Positions 1 to 8,530 of a DNA stretch of 64,000 nt are shown one piece after another. A model generated the notes under the pieces. It did not search any database and had not been told where the DNA came from. It was given only the letters and a program-made list of their open reading frames with translations. The DNA is from Pyrobaculum arsenaticum DSM 13514 (GTDB taxonomy: Archaea; Thermoproteota; Thermoprotei; Thermoproteales; Thermoproteaceae): contig NC_009376.1 in NCBI RefSeq assembly GCF_000016385.1, positions 1,798,001 through 1,862,000 of the forward strand, given 5' to 3'. The translations under genes and the position numbers were made by a program. Position 1 is the stretch's first letter. Each line of letters opens with the position of its first letter.

Positions 1-158
1 GGCTTAGCGACGACGATCTGCGCAATGATATGCTTGTTCGTCTTCCGCACCACCAGCCTCGGCTTTTTGGAAATAACTAGCTTCCGCCTCTTTCTGTAGT
101 TGGTGAGGCCCTCCCTCCTTCGCCTAAACGGGACCTTATACCTGCCGCTTCTCGCCAT
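1..158 (-). CDS. rpl18: Ribosomal protein L18 (partial, 3' end outside window)
   Basis: Only the first 52 codons lie in the window. The reading frame on the minus strand begins at the ATG at 158 and gives [18 protein letters not shown] followed by a basic stretch ([20 protein letters not shown]), which is the typical N-terminus of archaeal L18 (L18P/L5E), a 5S rRNA-binding protein of the large subunit. It begins one base after the L19e stop, and the order L32e-L19e-L18 is the conserved downstream half of the archaeal spc cluster. The C-terminal part runs off the left edge. Confidence 0.9.
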   Translation of the reverse strand, partial: MARSGRYKVPFRRRREGLTNYRKRRKLVISKKPRLVVRKTNKHIIAQIVVAK

Positions 159-159
159 G

Positions 160-603
160 TTACCTCACAGGCTCTTTTGTAAGTCTATGCTCGTTGATGT
201 ACGTCTTGAGGTGGCCAAGGTCGCGGAAGTAGTTGCCCTTAACCATCGCGTATAGTTGTCTCCACGTCTTGGGATCCAGCTTCCCCCTTCTCTTCAAAGT
301 GTTTAAAAACCGCCTCATGGCCCTCACCTTGTTCTTCCAGACCTCCCCCTCGTCTGTCCTCTTCCCCTTACGGCTACCCGGCCCCCTCCTCCTACCAGCC
401 TTCTTCTTCTGATGCCGGACCCGCCAGCGCCCCCTAGACACGCCCTTTTCTGGCTCCGCCCATATGAGGCCCTGGTCTATAAGCGACCTCACGTCGTCTT
501 TGGTCACGACGTCTTCAATCTTGTCCTGCGCCTCTGGTGAGATCTTTATCCTGCTGACACCGACGCCTAGTATCTCAGCCGCCAGTCTCTTGACGTCTAC
601 CAT
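160..603 (-). CDS. rpl19e: Ribosomal protein L19e
   Basis: The 147-residue product has the L19e pattern: an N-terminal helix pair ([19 protein letters not shown]), the [15 protein letters not shown] turn, a very basic middle segment around residues 66-82 and a C-terminal helical tail. It is a large-subunit protein found in archaea and eukaryotes but not bacteria. The ATG at 603 lies two bases after the L32e stop, so the genes are translated from one polycistronic message. Length is normal for archaeal L19e. Confidence 0.95.
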   Translation of the reverse strand: MVDVKRLAAEILGVGVSRIKISPEAQDKIEDVVTKDDVRSLIDQGLIWAEPEKGVSRGRWRVRHQKKKAGRRRGPGSRKGKRTDEGEVWKNKVRAMRRFLNTLKRRGKLDPKTWRQLYAMVKGNYFRDLGHLKTYINEHRLTKEPVR

Positions 604-605
604 AC

Positions 606-1079
606 CTACTGCCCAGACTGGGCGGTATTTAACTCTTTTTTCAACCGCTCCTCAACCCTCTTCCCAGGGTTAAGGACGTAGAACCCCAACTCCCTCGCCC
701 TCTTCACAATCTCAAGCCTCTTCCTCAGTCCCACGGTGCCGGCGATCCTGATCGCGTGGGTCTTGGGATCAAGTCTTGCTAGCTCCTCCGCGTTGTGGAC
801 CAGCACCTCAACAAAGCCGCTGGGATGTAGCCCCCGCACCTCAGCCGGCTTTCTATACCCCACCTCCACAGGCCTCGGCCAGCCCTTACACTTCCTTCTG
901 ATTTTGTTGTCGAGAGTCCTCTGGTTCCGCCAACCGCTGTCCTCAATCCTCTTGTAGCGCCATTGGTCAATTCTCACGAAGTCCGGCTTCCTCCTCTTCA
1001 TGAGTAGGCGCAGTCTCAGTAGCCTTCGAAGAGGCTGAGGCAACTCCTTCCTTGGCCTAGATACAGAGGTGCTGGACAC
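606..1079 (-). CDS. rpl32e: Ribosomal protein L32e
   Basis: The 157-residue product contains the L32e core (KPDFVRIDQWRYKRI, then WRNQRTLDNKIRRK, then a HPSGFVEVLVHN segment and a C-terminal GLRKRLEIVKRA helix). It is an archaeal/eukaryotic large-subunit protein. I chose the GTG at 1079 because the TATA-like TTTTAAAAATT at 1100-1110 is centred about 25 bases upstream, the leaderless spacing seen throughout this window. In the usual archaeal spc order L6 stands between S8 and L32e; here L32e follows S8 directly. Confidence 0.93.
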   Translation of the reverse strand: MSSTSVSRPRKELPQPLRRLLRLRLLMKRRKPDFVRIDQWRYKRIEDSGWRNQRTLDNKIRRKCKGWPRPVEVGYRKPAEVRGLHPSGFVEVLVHNAEELARLDPKTHAIRIAGTVGLRKRLEIVKRARELGFYVLNPGKRVEERLKKELNTAQSGQ

Positions 1080-1109
1080 AAAGGGCAGACCTCTGGGGGT
1101 TTTAAAAAT

Positions 1110-1502
1110 TTAGTAAACGTACGCCAGCAGTACCCCTCCTATCTTCTTCTCCTTTGCCTCTATGTGGGACACGACGCCTTGGCTGGTAGATATTACCAAT
1201 ATGCCTATCTGCCTCGCCGGGAGGAATTTCTGCTCCCACTGCACGATTTCGCGGTACTTAACAGGGTATCTCGGCCTTATAGGCCCTATGTCGTTTATCT
1301 TGCCCAGGAGTTGGACTATGTACTTTCCCCCTCTTCCGTCGTCCACGTACTCTATCTCGCCGACGTAGCCATATCTCTGTAACACGCGGAGAGTGTAGTA
1401 GGTTAGCTTATTCACAGGCCATATAGTCACCTGCCTCTTGCCCATTACCTCGGCGTTTTTTATCTGGATCAGCGCATTCGACAATATGTCAAGCATCACC
1501 AT
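1110..1502 (-). CDS. rps8: Ribosomal protein S8
   Basis: The protein begins [19 protein letters not shown] and ends [21 protein letters not shown], both hallmarks of archaeal S8 (uS8), a primary 16S rRNA-binding protein. An in-frame ATG lies 13 codons further upstream at 1541. I prefer 1502 because a TTTAAAAAT box is centred near 1528, 26 bases before it, and because family members start at MVML. The product is 130 residues, a normal archaeal length. Confidence 0.94.
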   Translation of the reverse strand: MVMLDILSNALIQIKNAEVMGKRQVTIWPVNKLTYYTLRVLQRYGYVGEIEYVDDGRGGKYIVQLLGKINDIGPIRPRYPVKYREIVQWEQKFLPARQIGILVISTSQGVVSHIEAKEKKIGGVLLAYVY

Positions 1503-1803
1503 CGCACCCTCCCACATCCCGAGCTTTAAAAATATTTCCAACGCCTACTTCAGCTAGCACCTCCTAAGATCCTCTTAGAAGGAAATCCTCGACGCCGCGC
1601 CGCCCTGGCCCGTTCTACGCCTCCAAAGACGCAGTTATCGGCACAGTGGCCGGCGGCTTAGTAGCCGCCTCCTACTGTGGTCTGTGCTACGCTTCTTTAC
1701 AGGTGGGTTGCGACGAAGAGGGTGACGAGAGACAATACAGCAACCAACAGCACAGATACAACGAACTTAGTCGTGGCCCCTACAAATTTGTGTCAAAAAA
1801 TAC
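1503..1803. other. Intergenic gap between S14 and S8
   Basis: About 300 bases separate two genes that normally nearly touch in archaeal spc clusters. The S8 promoter lies at the left end, at about 1523-1536. Both strands carry short open frames encoding one hydrophobic segment (minus 1697-1783 and plus about 1620-1806), but neither has an ATG, GTG or TTG in a supported position. I see no RNA gene or mobile element. Confidence 0.5.
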
Positions 1804-1968
1804 CTAGTAGTACTTCTTAAAGCCGAGCTGTGGGGCGACTTCTCTAAAACACCTCCTGCAGAGATTTAGGCCGTATTTCCTGATGACTGCCTCTCTGGTG
1901 CCACACCTTAAACACCTTATCTTGCTCTTTCCGAAAGGTCTTTCTTTTGGTGGCTTAGTTGAGGGCAC
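1804..1968 (-). CDS. rps14: Ribosomal protein S14 (zinc-binding type)
   Basis: The product is 54 residues and contains the two C-x2-C pairs of Z-type S14: CLRC at residues 19-22 and CRRC at 37-40, followed by [14 protein letters not shown]. It is a small-subunit head protein. A longer frame continues upstream, but the GTG at 1968 gives the standard archaeal length and has a TTTTAAAATT box centred near 1995, about 26 bases upstream, consistent with a leaderless message. It is the most upstream gene of this spc fragment. Confidence 0.93.
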   Translation of the reverse strand: MPSTKPPKERPFGKSKIRCLRCGTREAVIRKYGLNLCRRCFREVAPQLGFKKYY

Positions 1969-2000
1969 GGTCTGGGAAAAAGGGACTTGTTTTAAAATTT

Positions 2001-2849
2001 TTACGACTTGAGGAACAGCTCGAAGTTCTTCTGCATTATCTCGTCGAGTTTCCCTGTCTGAATCAAGTTCTCGATCACCTGGTCTACTACAAGTTTCAGG
2101 TCCTGGGCACACTTAGGCATGGCGACTGATATATAGCCGGCAGAGCCGGGTAGCTCAAAGGCTATCTTCAAGTCGGGGAACTTCCTCACCAGCGCCGTGG
2201 CGATAGACCTGTCCAAGATAATGGCGTCCACATCCCCCCTCCTCAATACCTCCACCATATATGGGTATACCTTATCGTATCTACTTACTGAAGCCTTGCC
2301 GGGCTTTTCAAGGTTGGTAGTGGACCACTCGTCGTGGGTGGTGCCGATCTGTACGCCGACTTTCTTGCCGTAGAGATCCTCCACCTTATTGATATCGTTG
2401 CGGCTTGTCTTAGTAACTATGACTATTGATTCTAGGTAATACGGCATGGAGAACTCAAGCACCTTCTCCCTCTCCGTAGTCCATGTGATTGCGCTCAGAG
2501 CGAGATCCACATCTCCCTTTCTAACAGCTTCTAGAAGCCCGGCAAACCTCATGTCGCGTATCTCCAGCTCTACGCCCAGGGCCTTGGCAATTTCGCGGGC
2601 GATGTCTATATCCCAGCCAACGAATGTGTTATTTGCAACCCATTCCCAGGGTGGCCAAGTGGCGTCTGTGCCGAGGATTAGCTTACCCCTCTTCTTTATT
2701 ATGTCTACGGAGACGGGGCACTGAGCGGCGGCTGGCGTGGAGGTCTGAGTGGCCGGTGCCGTTGGCTTAGGCGCTGAGTACATCCCTACCAGATATCCGG
2801 CGATCAGCCCAACCACTAACGCAACGACGGCAAGTATTGTTGACTTCAT
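2001..2849 (-). CDS. Polar amino-acid ABC transporter, substrate-binding protein
   Basis: The 282-residue product has an N-terminal hydrophobic anchor (about residues 4-24), a Pro/Thr/Ala-rich linker to about residue 42, then a complete family 3 solute-binding domain ([30 protein letters not shown], the [19 protein letters not shown] segment, [11 protein letters not shown]). Such proteins capture polar amino acids or opines outside the cell and deliver them to a HisM/GlnP-type permease. No permease or ATPase is adjacent. The only candidates in the window lie about 48 kb away at 50944-52373. The start is the ATG at 2849, with a TATA-like TTTTTTAAC about 24 bases upstream. Confidence 0.88.
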   Translation of the reverse strand: MKSTILAVVALVVGLIAGYLVGMYSAPKPTAPATQTSTPAAAQCPVSVDIIKKRGKLILGTDATWPPWEWVANNTFVGWDIDIAREIAKALGVELEIRDMRFAGLLEAVRKGDVDLALSAITWTTEREKVLEFSMPYYLESIVIVTKTSRNDINKVEDLYGKKVGVQIGTTHDEWSTTNLEKPGKASVSRYDKVYPYMVEVLRRGDVDAIILDRSIATALVRKFPDLKIAFELPGSAGYISVAMPKCAQDLKLVVDQVIENLIQTGKLDEIMQKNFELFLKS

Positions 2850-2850
2850 G

Positions 2851-2885
2851 TCAATGTATTAAACCAGTTTTTTAACAGTTTAGGC
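2851..2885. promoter_or_regulatory. Overlapping divergent promoters
   Basis: The 36 bases between the divergent binding-protein and FAD-enzyme genes hold two A/T-rich boxes. GTATTAAAC at 2856-2864 is about 25 bases before the plus-strand ATG at 2886. TTTTTTAAC at 2868-2876 is about 24 bases before the minus-strand ATG at 2849. The two core promoters interlock, so the genes probably compete for or share regulation. Confidence 0.5.
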
Positions 2886-3983
2886 ATGAAGGTTGTGATA
2901 GTTGGCGGGGGGATTGTTGGCCTCTTTACTGCTTTTTACCTACAAAACGAGGGGGCGGACGTCGTAGTAGTGGAACAGGGAGAGGTGGGGGGCTGGTCCC
3001 GGGCGGCGGCTGGGATACTGGAATTCACCCGGTTCGTAATAAACCGAATAAACGTCAAGTCGTACCCCTGGAGGTATTTCAAGATGATGATACGCGGCGA
3101 CGCCCGGGTAAAGACCTGGGACTGGGGGTGGATTAGGGCCTACCTGGGGGTCTGGGGCAGGGAACCACCTCAAGAGATGTGGGAGGCCATAAGGACGCTG
3201 GGGGACTTCTCGTGGCGGCAGTACAGGGCTCTGGCAGAGGCGAAAAACGACTTCGACTACGCGGAGGAGCCGCTCTACGAGGTGGGCGTCGACGTAGGCA
3301 AAGCCCTAGAAGAAGCGAAGAAAGACCCGCTGGCGCCGAGGGTGGAGGCGGGGAAGTGTTGCGGAATGGAGGCGCTGGCCTACCTAGACGCCGCCAAGCT
3401 GTCCACCGACGCCTTCGTTGAGCGTATGCTCAGAGAGCTACGGGGCGTGCAATTTGTAAAAGGAAAAGCCCAGGAGGTGGCCGGCAAAGAGGTCTGGCTA
3501 GAGGGCGGCAACGTCTTACAGGCAGACGCCGTGGTGGTGGCCGCCGGCTACTGGGCGAGGAAATTCGGAGTCCCCGTGGCGCCTTTCAAAGGCTACGGCT
3601 TTCTCACAAATGCCAAGGCAGATAAAATGTTTATAGACATGGTTAGAGGCATCGCCGTTGTCCCCCTGTCGAAGTATACGAAAGTTACTGGAAGATTTGA
3701 CCTAGACGGCACAGATAACCACTCGCCTTCTAAAAAGGTATTACAGAGGGCCCGTGAAATTCTTGGCAACTTCGACGTGGCGGCCAGCGCGGTGGGCTAC
3801 AGGCCGTGCACCCCAGACGGCTTCCCCGTCGTGGACAGAATAGGCTCCGTAGTGATAGTGACGGGGGCCTGCCGCCTCGGCTGGACCTACGGCCCCGCCC
3901 TGGGTAAACTAGCCGCGGACCTCGCCCTAGGGAGGCGCAGGGTGGAGGCCCTCTCCGCGGCGAGATTTATCAGGAGCAGGTGA
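2886..3983 (+). CDS. FAD-dependent amino-acid dehydrogenase (DAO family; proline dehydrogenase-like)
   Basis: The 365-residue product begins with a Rossmann dinucleotide motif (VVIVGGGIVGLFTAFYLQ, residues 3-20) with the FAD-ribose acid near E30, and ends with the DAO-family FAD loop (GYRPCTPDGFPVVDR and GACRLGWTYGPALGKLAADL). Size and both ends match the dye-linked D- or L-proline dehydrogenases studied in Pyrobaculum, which oxidise an amino acid and pass electrons to an unknown acceptor. The substrate cannot be read from sequence. It overlaps the next gene by 4 bases (GTGA) and is divergent from an amino-acid binding protein, which fits a catabolic role. Confidence 0.82.
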   Translation: MKVVIVGGGIVGLFTAFYLQNEGADVVVVEQGEVGGWSRAAAGILEFTRFVINRINVKSYPWRYFKMMIRGDARVKTWDWGWIRAYLGVWGREPPQEMWEAIRTLGDFSWRQYRALAEAKNDFDYAEEPLYEVGVDVGKALEEAKKDPLAPRVEAGKCCGMEALAYLDAAKLSTDAFVERMLRELRGVQFVKGKAQEVAGKEVWLEGGNVLQADAVVVAAGYWARKFGVPVAPFKGYGFLTNAKADKMFIDMVRGIAVVPLSKYTKVTGRFDLDGTDNHSPSKKVLQRAREILGNFDVAASAVGYRPCTPDGFPVVDRIGSVVIVTGACRLGWTYGPALGKLAADLALGRRRVEALSAARFIRSR

Positions 3984-4771
3984 CCCAGCTGAAAGGCCTT
4001 GGAGAACTCGACTTCGCGCTGTACATCTCCTTAATTTCGCTATACCTCCAGAACCCCTTAGATCACGTCTATATGCTCTACGACCTCATTTACGAGCTCG
4101 ATAAGACGGAGCTGTACATAAGCGGAAGAGGAGACGTGGTTGAGGCCTATATGTTAATTTGGCGGGGGCAGAAGTACTCGGGGATCCACCTGTGGAACTA
4201 CAGCGAAGATTTTAAACGGCTCCTAAAGGAGGCGCTCCCGGCCATTATTCAGCTCTACCGCCCTTCCGATCTTGAAAAAGTCGCAGGCGCGTTGAAGGAG
4301 GCGGGGGTTGAGTTCAAGGCAGAGGTCTACCTAGACATGGTGGTAGATGAAGAGCGGTTTAGGCCGTATCGGCCCCAAGAGGCTGTTAGACTAGATCCAG
4401 GACGCTACGTGGGCGAGTTCGTCGAGTTGAAAAAAGCCCAGGGGGCAGACATCGATGAGAGACAAGCCGTGGAGCTTATCAAAAAGCGGAGGTGCTACGG
4501 GGTCTTTAAAGACGGGAGGCTGGTCTCAATAACGTGTAGATACGTGGCCCTCCCCGAGGTGTGGATTATCGGCGACGTCTTCACCTTGCCCGAGTACAGG
4601 GGGCATGGCTACGGGAAGATAGCCACCTCGGCGATAACGAGAGACGCGGTGGCCTCCGGGGCTGTGGCCTACCTCCACGTAAACAAGAAAAATGTAGCCG
4701 CAACAAGCCTCTACGCAAAGCTGGGGTACTCAATCTTGAGGGAGAGGCCTTGGATTTTCGCCCCGCCCTAG
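3980..4771 (+). CDS. GNAT-family N-acetyltransferase
   Basis: The 263-residue product has a poorly recognisable N-terminal half and a clear C-terminal GNAT domain. Motif A is seen at VFTLPEYRGHGYGKIATSAI (the R-G-H-G-Y-G acetyl-CoA pyrophosphate loop), followed by the V-N-K-K-N-V-A-A-T-S-L-Y-A-K-L-G-Y signature. It would transfer an acetyl group from acetyl-CoA to an amine; the acceptor is unknown. The GTG start overlaps the stop of the dehydrogenase gene, so the two are translationally coupled and may act on the same amino-acid-derived substrate. Confidence 0.78.
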   Translation: MTQLKGLGELDFALYISLISLYLQNPLDHVYMLYDLIYELDKTELYISGRGDVVEAYMLIWRGQKYSGIHLWNYSEDFKRLLKEALPAIIQLYRPSDLEKVAGALKEAGVEFKAEVYLDMVVDEERFRPYRPQEAVRLDPGRYVGEFVELKKAQGADIDERQAVELIKKRRCYGVFKDGRLVSITCRYVALPEVWIIGDVFTLPEYRGHGYGKIATSAITRDAVASGAVAYLHVNKKNVAATSLYAKLGYSILRERPWIFAPP

Positions 4772-5272
4772 CTATACGCACACCCTCGCAGTGGGCAGGA
4801 CGAAGGGCCCTATCCTCTTATAGCGTCCCTCGGCGTATGCCACCGCCGTGAGAGCCGCCGCGATTGCGTCTAACAAATCGGCGTGCCCTATGCCAAACCT
4901 CCGGCGTAGTTCGCCCCGCGACAAGCCCATGGCCATTAGGCTAGTCGCCGGGTGAATTTCAATCACCTCCGCCCTAAACATCCTGCTCAGCCTTATCCCC
5001 CTCTCAGTGAGCCCCCTCATCGGGCCCATAAGAGGCGGCAGGAGCCTATACCCCAACCTGCGTAGCTCCACCTCCACGTCTCTAAGCCCCCTCCCGCCCT
5101 CGGGCAATGTGAGGGGGGCGTCAATAGCTACGACGGCGGGGTCTAAGAGAGAGGCCGCGTGTACAATTTCTTCGTCGGCAGAAGCGAGTCCTAGATAGAC
5201 CAGCGAACAGCCGTCAAGCGTAGCCACGGCTGTGGGCTTGGCGACGGCTAGGTCTATCCCGGCGACTATCAT
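4772..5272 (-). CDS. DUF429-like protein (RNase H-like fold)
   Basis: The product opens with AGIDLAVAKPTAVATLDG and contains VVAIDAPLTLP, IEIHPATSLMAMG and HADLLDAIAAALTAVAYAEGR, the pattern of DUF429 proteins, predicted to have a nuclease-like RNase H fold with Asp residues in the first strand and the A-I-D-A-P loop. The biological role is unknown. Two in-frame ATGs lie upstream; I chose 5272 because it directly precedes IVAGIDLA and lies about 22 bases from a TATAAAT on the minus strand. The gene is convergent with the GNAT gene and abuts its stop. Confidence 0.65.
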   Translation of the reverse strand: MIVAGIDLAVAKPTAVATLDGCSLVYLGLASADEEIVHAASLLDPAVVAIDAPLTLPEGGRGLRDVEVELRRLGYRLLPPLMGPMRGLTERGIRLSRMFRAEVIEIHPATSLMAMGLSRGELRRRFGIGHADLLDAIAAALTAVAYAEGRYKRIGPFVLPTARVCV

Positions 5273-5302
5273 GTACATAAACACCCCAGAATTTATATAC
5301 AC

Positions 5303-6034
5303 ATGCCGACAGCTGTCGTCACCGGAGGCTCCACCGGGATAGGGGCGGCCACTGTCAAAGCCCTAGCTAAAAGAGGCTACGACGTAGCCTTCACCTACCT
5401 AAGAAGTGAAAAGGAGGCCGAGTCCGTCGTCAAAGAGGCGTCTGGATACGGCGTAAGAATTCTGAGCGCGCGGGCAGACGCCTCGTCCTGGGACCAAATG
5501 AGGGCATTCGCCGACGAGGTGCGCCGCGTCTTCGGCAAAGTAGACGCACTCGTGGCAAACGCCGGCGGGCTCCCCCAGCGGAGGACGCTGGAGGAATCCG
5601 ACCTAGACTACTGGAAGGCGCTCATAGACCTCAACCTCACCAGCGCGTACATAGCAACTAAGCTGTTTGTCCCCATGATGGAGAGGGGCGTAGTGGTGTA
5701 CGTCAGCTCCGTGGCGGCATATACAGGCGGCGGCCGCGGCGCCTTTGTCTATGCCGCCGCCAAGGCGGGGCTCCTCGGCCTCACGAGGGCGTTAGCTAAA
5801 GAGCTGGGGCCGAGGGGGGTTAGAGTAGTGGCGGTGCTACCCGGACTAATAGACACCCCCTTCCACAACAAGGCAAATACGGGTGACATAGAAACGTGGG
5901 CAAGGAACATGGTCTATATGAAGAGGGTGGGGAGGCCAGGAGAGGTGGCAGAGGTCATAGCCTTTTTAGTAAGCGAAGGCGCGTCGTACATAAATGGCGC
6001 CTTCATAGACGTCAACGGCGGGTGGTACGGCTGA
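5303..6034 (+). CDS. SDR-family oxidoreductase (FabG-like)
   Basis: The 243-residue product is a classical short-chain dehydrogenase: cofactor motif TGGSTGIG at residues 7-14, N-A-G at 86-88, catalytic serine in V-S-S (135-136), and Y150-x3-K154. The C-terminus ends in the usual SYINGAFIDVNGGW. It should reduce or oxidise a carbonyl/alcohol with NAD(P)(H). Similarity to 3-oxoacyl-ACP reductase is generic, since archaea lack a standard fatty-acid synthase, so the substrate is unknown. TACATAAAC at 5274-5282 is about 25 bases upstream of the ATG. Confidence 0.85.
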   Translation: MPTAVVTGGSTGIGAATVKALAKRGYDVAFTYLRSEKEAESVVKEASGYGVRILSARADASSWDQMRAFADEVRRVFGKVDALVANAGGLPQRRTLEESDLDYWKALIDLNLTSAYIATKLFVPMMERGVVVYVSSVAAYTGGGRGAFVYAAAKAGLLGLTRALAKELGPRGVRVVAVLPGLIDTPFHNKANTGDIETWARNMVYMKRVGRPGEVAEVIAFLVSEGASYINGAFIDVNGGWYG

Positions 6035-6299
6035 GCAAGAGGACTTCTCCAGCGCCGGCTGACCCCCCACAGCATTTTAAACCAAGTGGTTGAGGCCGCG
6101 ATTGGCCTTAGGCTCCTAGTGCCGAAAACCGCCGAGGTCTCTGAGGCAGGTTAGACATGCGTCTCCGCCTAGAGAAGTTGACAAGCCGGCTGTGTTTGCC
6201 CATACGGCGACTGCACTTGCAACTACCAAAAGCGTTCTATCAGACTGCGCGTTTTTGCACGACGTGGGCGCAAAAGGGATGGGGTGATGAGAAAAAGGT
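6035..6299. other. Intergenic region upstream of the tRNA 3' end
   Basis: About 265 bases without a supported gene. A T-run on the minus strand (complement of GAGAAAAAGG at 6290-6299) lies directly after the tRNA 3' end and probably terminates the tRNA transcript. A GTGATGA hexamer-like motif at about 6284 resembles a C box but has no matching D box. Nothing else is recognisable. Confidence 0.4.
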
Positions 6300-6416
6300 T
6301 GGCGCCCCGGCCGGGATTTGAACCCGGGTCACGGGCTCGACAGGCCCGCATACTAGTCCGGGCTATACTACCGGTTGGAGCGGCCGGCTGGCCGTGGCCC
6401 CAATAGGCACCGGGGC
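6300..6416 (-). tRNA. tRNA-Asp (GTC) with a 39-base intron near position 7/8
   Basis: On the minus strand the gene starts GCCCCGG at 6416 and ends CCGGGGC-G-CCA at 6300, a perfect 7-bp acceptor stem with discriminator G73 and an encoded CCA. The anticodon arm is CGGGC-CTGTCGA-GCCCG, reading GTC (Asp), and the T arm is CCGGG-TTCAAAT-CCCGG. The D arm can be continued from the acceptor stem only if about 39 bases (6371-6409) are removed between GCCCCGG and TAGTATAG. CCGG occurs at both junctions, so the splice point can slide over five registers without changing the mature tRNA. The anticodon loop has no intron. The intron is G/C-rich and can fold internally. Confidence 0.9.
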
Positions 6417-6434
6417 AAGATGCTCTACTCTGCC

Positions 6435-6446
6435 CTTATTTAAACT
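6435..6446 (-). promoter_or_regulatory. TATA box of the tRNA-Asp gene
   Basis: The complement of TTATTTAAACTT is an A/T-rich box centred about 25 bases upstream of the tRNA 5' end, surrounded by G/C-rich DNA. The position fits transcription starting at or very near the first base of the tRNA. Confidence 0.55.
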
Positions 6447-6556
6447 TTTTCTCGCACCTCGGCCAGCACCCCAAGACCCTTAGGGGTCCGCGGCAAGTTT
6501 ACCGTGGGGATGAGAAAAACGTGGAGAACCAGTAAGAGGGGGAGAAAAAGGGGGTT

Positions 6557-7105
6557 TTAAGAAATGTTCAGCGTAGCTGTGCCGTTGTAGCTCTGGTAAC
6601 CTGGCTGTCCTAGTGTCTTAACAACTGCGTAGTAATTGCCGTTGTAATACCTCACGGCAATTAGCTCCTTTCCGGTGTATACCGTTATGCGGGCGCCGTT
6701 GGGGGCTACAGCTCCGGAGACGGACTTGGCCGTGTAGGTGCTGCCGCCGAGTTGCACCGTGCCGGTGCCGTATATTATCCTACCGTAAGGCGACGTAGCG
6801 TTTCTATTAACCACGTCGACTGTGAGGCTGACGCTTATGCCGTCGCCGCTGATGGTGAGTTGCCTCGTGGTGGCGTACAAAGTCGTGTTGAGATACCTGC
6901 CGCCGCACCCCTTTCCAGCCTCCCAGCCGCCGGCCCCGCGCCCGGCCTTCCCCACGGCCCAGTGCCCTTCCCATCCCTTTCCAAACCCTCCTTTTACCTC
7001 CCAGCTAGTTGCTGTGTTGCCTTGGGCGCCCTGCGCGTAGGCGATGGCGGCGATCCCAGCCACCAGCGCCAGCGCGGCTATTACTAACACGGTTTTTGTT
7101 CTCAT
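6557..7105 (-). CDS. Secreted beta-rich protein with Gly/Trp-rich segment
   Basis: I do not recognise a family. The 182-residue product has a clear Sec signal peptide (MRTKTVLVIAALALVAGIAAIAYAQ). A Gly/Trp/Lys-rich low-complexity stretch follows (about residues 36-68, W at intervals, K-G-C-G-G at its end). The C-terminal half is Thr/Ser/Val/Tyr-rich and beta-strand-like. It is probably exported and attached to or released from the surface. The promoter (CTTATAAAC) is about 23 bases before the ATG. It is divergent from the DUF72 gene. A T-rich run at about 6540-6550 on the minus strand follows the stop. Confidence 0.6.
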   Translation of the reverse strand: MRTKTVLVIAALALVAGIAAIAYAQGAQGNTATSWEVKGGFGKGWEGHWAVGKAGRGAGGWEAGKGCGGRYLNTTLYATTRQLTISGDGISVSLTVDVVNRNATSPYGRIIYGTGTVQLGGSTYTAKSVSGAVAPNGARITVYTGKELIAVRYYNGNYYAVVKTLGQPGYQSYNGTATLNIS

Positions 7106-7188
7106 AGCCGTATGATGCCCCGTTGTTTATAAGAAAAACTCACTTCAGGTGAGTCTTCCTTCTTTTTAAACCAGGAGGCTCTCAAGAC

Positions 7189-7884
7189 GTGGAGATCTAC
7201 GTTGGCACTTCGGGGTGGCTCTACTCGTGGAACCTAGGCCGGTCTCTGAGGTGGTATGTGGAGAACTCCGGCCTCAACGCAGTGGAGCTCAACGCAAGCT
7301 TCTACCGAATGCCCACAGCCAGGCAGGTCGAAAAGTGGCGCGCCGAGGGGTCATCCCTTAGGTGGGCTGTGAAGGTGTATAGGGGGGTGACACACTTCGG
7401 CCGCCTATCGGAAAAGGCTCTGGAGTTGCTAAAGCGCTTCCTCGCTCTTTTCGAGCCCATGGACCACCTCGTGGATTTCTACCTCTTCCAGCTGCCCCCA
7501 TTCTTTACCAACACAAGCAGAAACAGAGCACGTGTCGAGAGGATCGCCTCTGCGTTGGGGCCGAGGGCGGCCTTCGAGTTCCGCCACAGTAGCTGGTTTA
7601 CGGAAGAGGTGGCGAGGTGGGCAGAGGAGGCCGGCTTCACCCCCGTCTCTGTCGACTCGCCCGACGCGTCGTGGGTCGTCTCCACAAGGGGGGTTGTCTA
7701 CTTGCGCATGCATGGCAGAACGGCGTGGTATTCGCACTACTACGAGGAGGACGAGCTTGAGGAGATAGCCGGCAGGTTGTTGTCCCTGGCCCCGAAAAGG
7801 GTGTACGTGTTCTTCAACAACGACCACGCCATGCTGGAAAACGCCAGGTCTATGCTGGCTATTTTAAAAGGCTCCGGCAACTAG
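7189..7884 (+). CDS. DUF72 family protein (YecE-like TIM barrel)
   Basis: The 231-residue product begins EIYVGTSGWLYSWN and contains NAVELNASFYRMP, KVYRGVTHF, FEFRHSSWF, VYLRMHGR and a final VYVFFNNDHAMLENARSM, the full set of DUF72 motifs. The family adopts a TIM-barrel fold and has no assigned enzymatic role. The GTG start has TTTTTAAA centred about 24 bases upstream. The 3' end overlaps the convergent LysE gene by 21 bases. Confidence 0.85.
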   Translation: MEIYVGTSGWLYSWNLGRSLRWYVENSGLNAVELNASFYRMPTARQVEKWRAEGSSLRWAVKVYRGVTHFGRLSEKALELLKRFLALFEPMDHLVDFYLFQLPPFFTNTSRNRARVERIASALGPRAAFEFRHSSWFTEEVARWAEEAGFTPVSVDSPDASWVVSTRGVVYLRMHGRTAWYSHYYEEDELEEIAGRLLSLAPKRVYVFFNNDHAMLENARSMLAILKGSGN

Positions 7885-8484
7885 ATTCACGCCGAAGTAT
7901 ATAAGCAGGGCGGCGAGAGCTAGGAGAAATACGGCGTATCCCCTTGCCTTCAGTAGGCGGGCCGCGGCGCCGCCTAGGTAGGCCATAAGCCCAAGCCAGA
8001 AGTAGTCCATCCAGACATGTGCGGCGTACACCGCGGCGAAGACGTAGGGCGGCTGGGCGCCCAGCGCGGCGACTATTGGGAGGGCCACCGTGGCCCACCA
8101 CAAGAGGAAGTACGGGTTAAGGGCCGTCAGGGCCAGCCCAGCGGCGAATGGGTTTGCAAATTTAGAGGCCCGAGGCGCCGAAGAGGCGCCTTTTAAAATC
8201 CCCCACGCATCTTTCGCCAGAAGGTAGGCGAAGTACAAGATGAATACAAAGGCCGCGGCCGCCAGCGGGGCCTTGTAACTCTTTATGTCTATGTGCTGGA
8301 ATACATATGCCAACACGGCGACGTAGGGTAGCTCAAAGGCCGTGTGCCCAAGCGCCATCTGTAGGCCAGCCCTCCACCCCCTCGCTCCGCCGAGGGCCAC
8401 GGCCGATGCGGTGAGTGGCCCCGGGGAAAAAGCGCCTGACGGAGTGATGGCCATAATCCCGGCAACTAGCGAGAGGGCATCCAT
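7864..8484 (-). CDS. LysE/RhtB-family amino-acid exporter
   Basis: The 206-residue hydrophobic protein has about six membrane segments and begins with the LysE-family pattern ITPSGAFSPGPLTASAVALGGARGWRAGLQMALGH, in which P-G-P and the G-x-R-x-G segment are diagnostic. Members export amino acids or small amines. A longer frame extends upstream, but the ATG at 8484 has CTTTTAAG centred about 23 bases upstream and starts at the family boundary. It is divergent from the nitrilase gene, with 46 bases between starts. Confidence 0.75.
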   Translation of the reverse strand: MDALSLVAGIMAITPSGAFSPGPLTASAVALGGARGWRAGLQMALGHTAFELPYVAVLAYVFQHIDIKSYKAPLAAAAFVFILYFAYLLAKDAWGILKGASSAPRASKFANPFAAGLALTALNPYFLLWWATVALPIVAALGAQPPYVFAAVYAAHVWMDYFWLGLMAYLGGAAARLLKARGYAVFLLALAALLIYFGVNLVAGAF

Positions 8485-8530
8485 GCCTACGGGTATGCAA
8501 CATCTTTTAAGTATGTAGCTACGTAGTGAC

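Noticed and set aside
1620..1806. Open frames in the S14-S8 gap on both strands, each with one hydrophobic segment
   Set aside because: Neither has an ATG, GTG or TTG in a position supported by a promoter, and they overlap each other antisense.
6284..6300. GTGATGA like a C box next to the tRNA 3' end
   Set aside because: No CTGA D' or D box at proper spacing.
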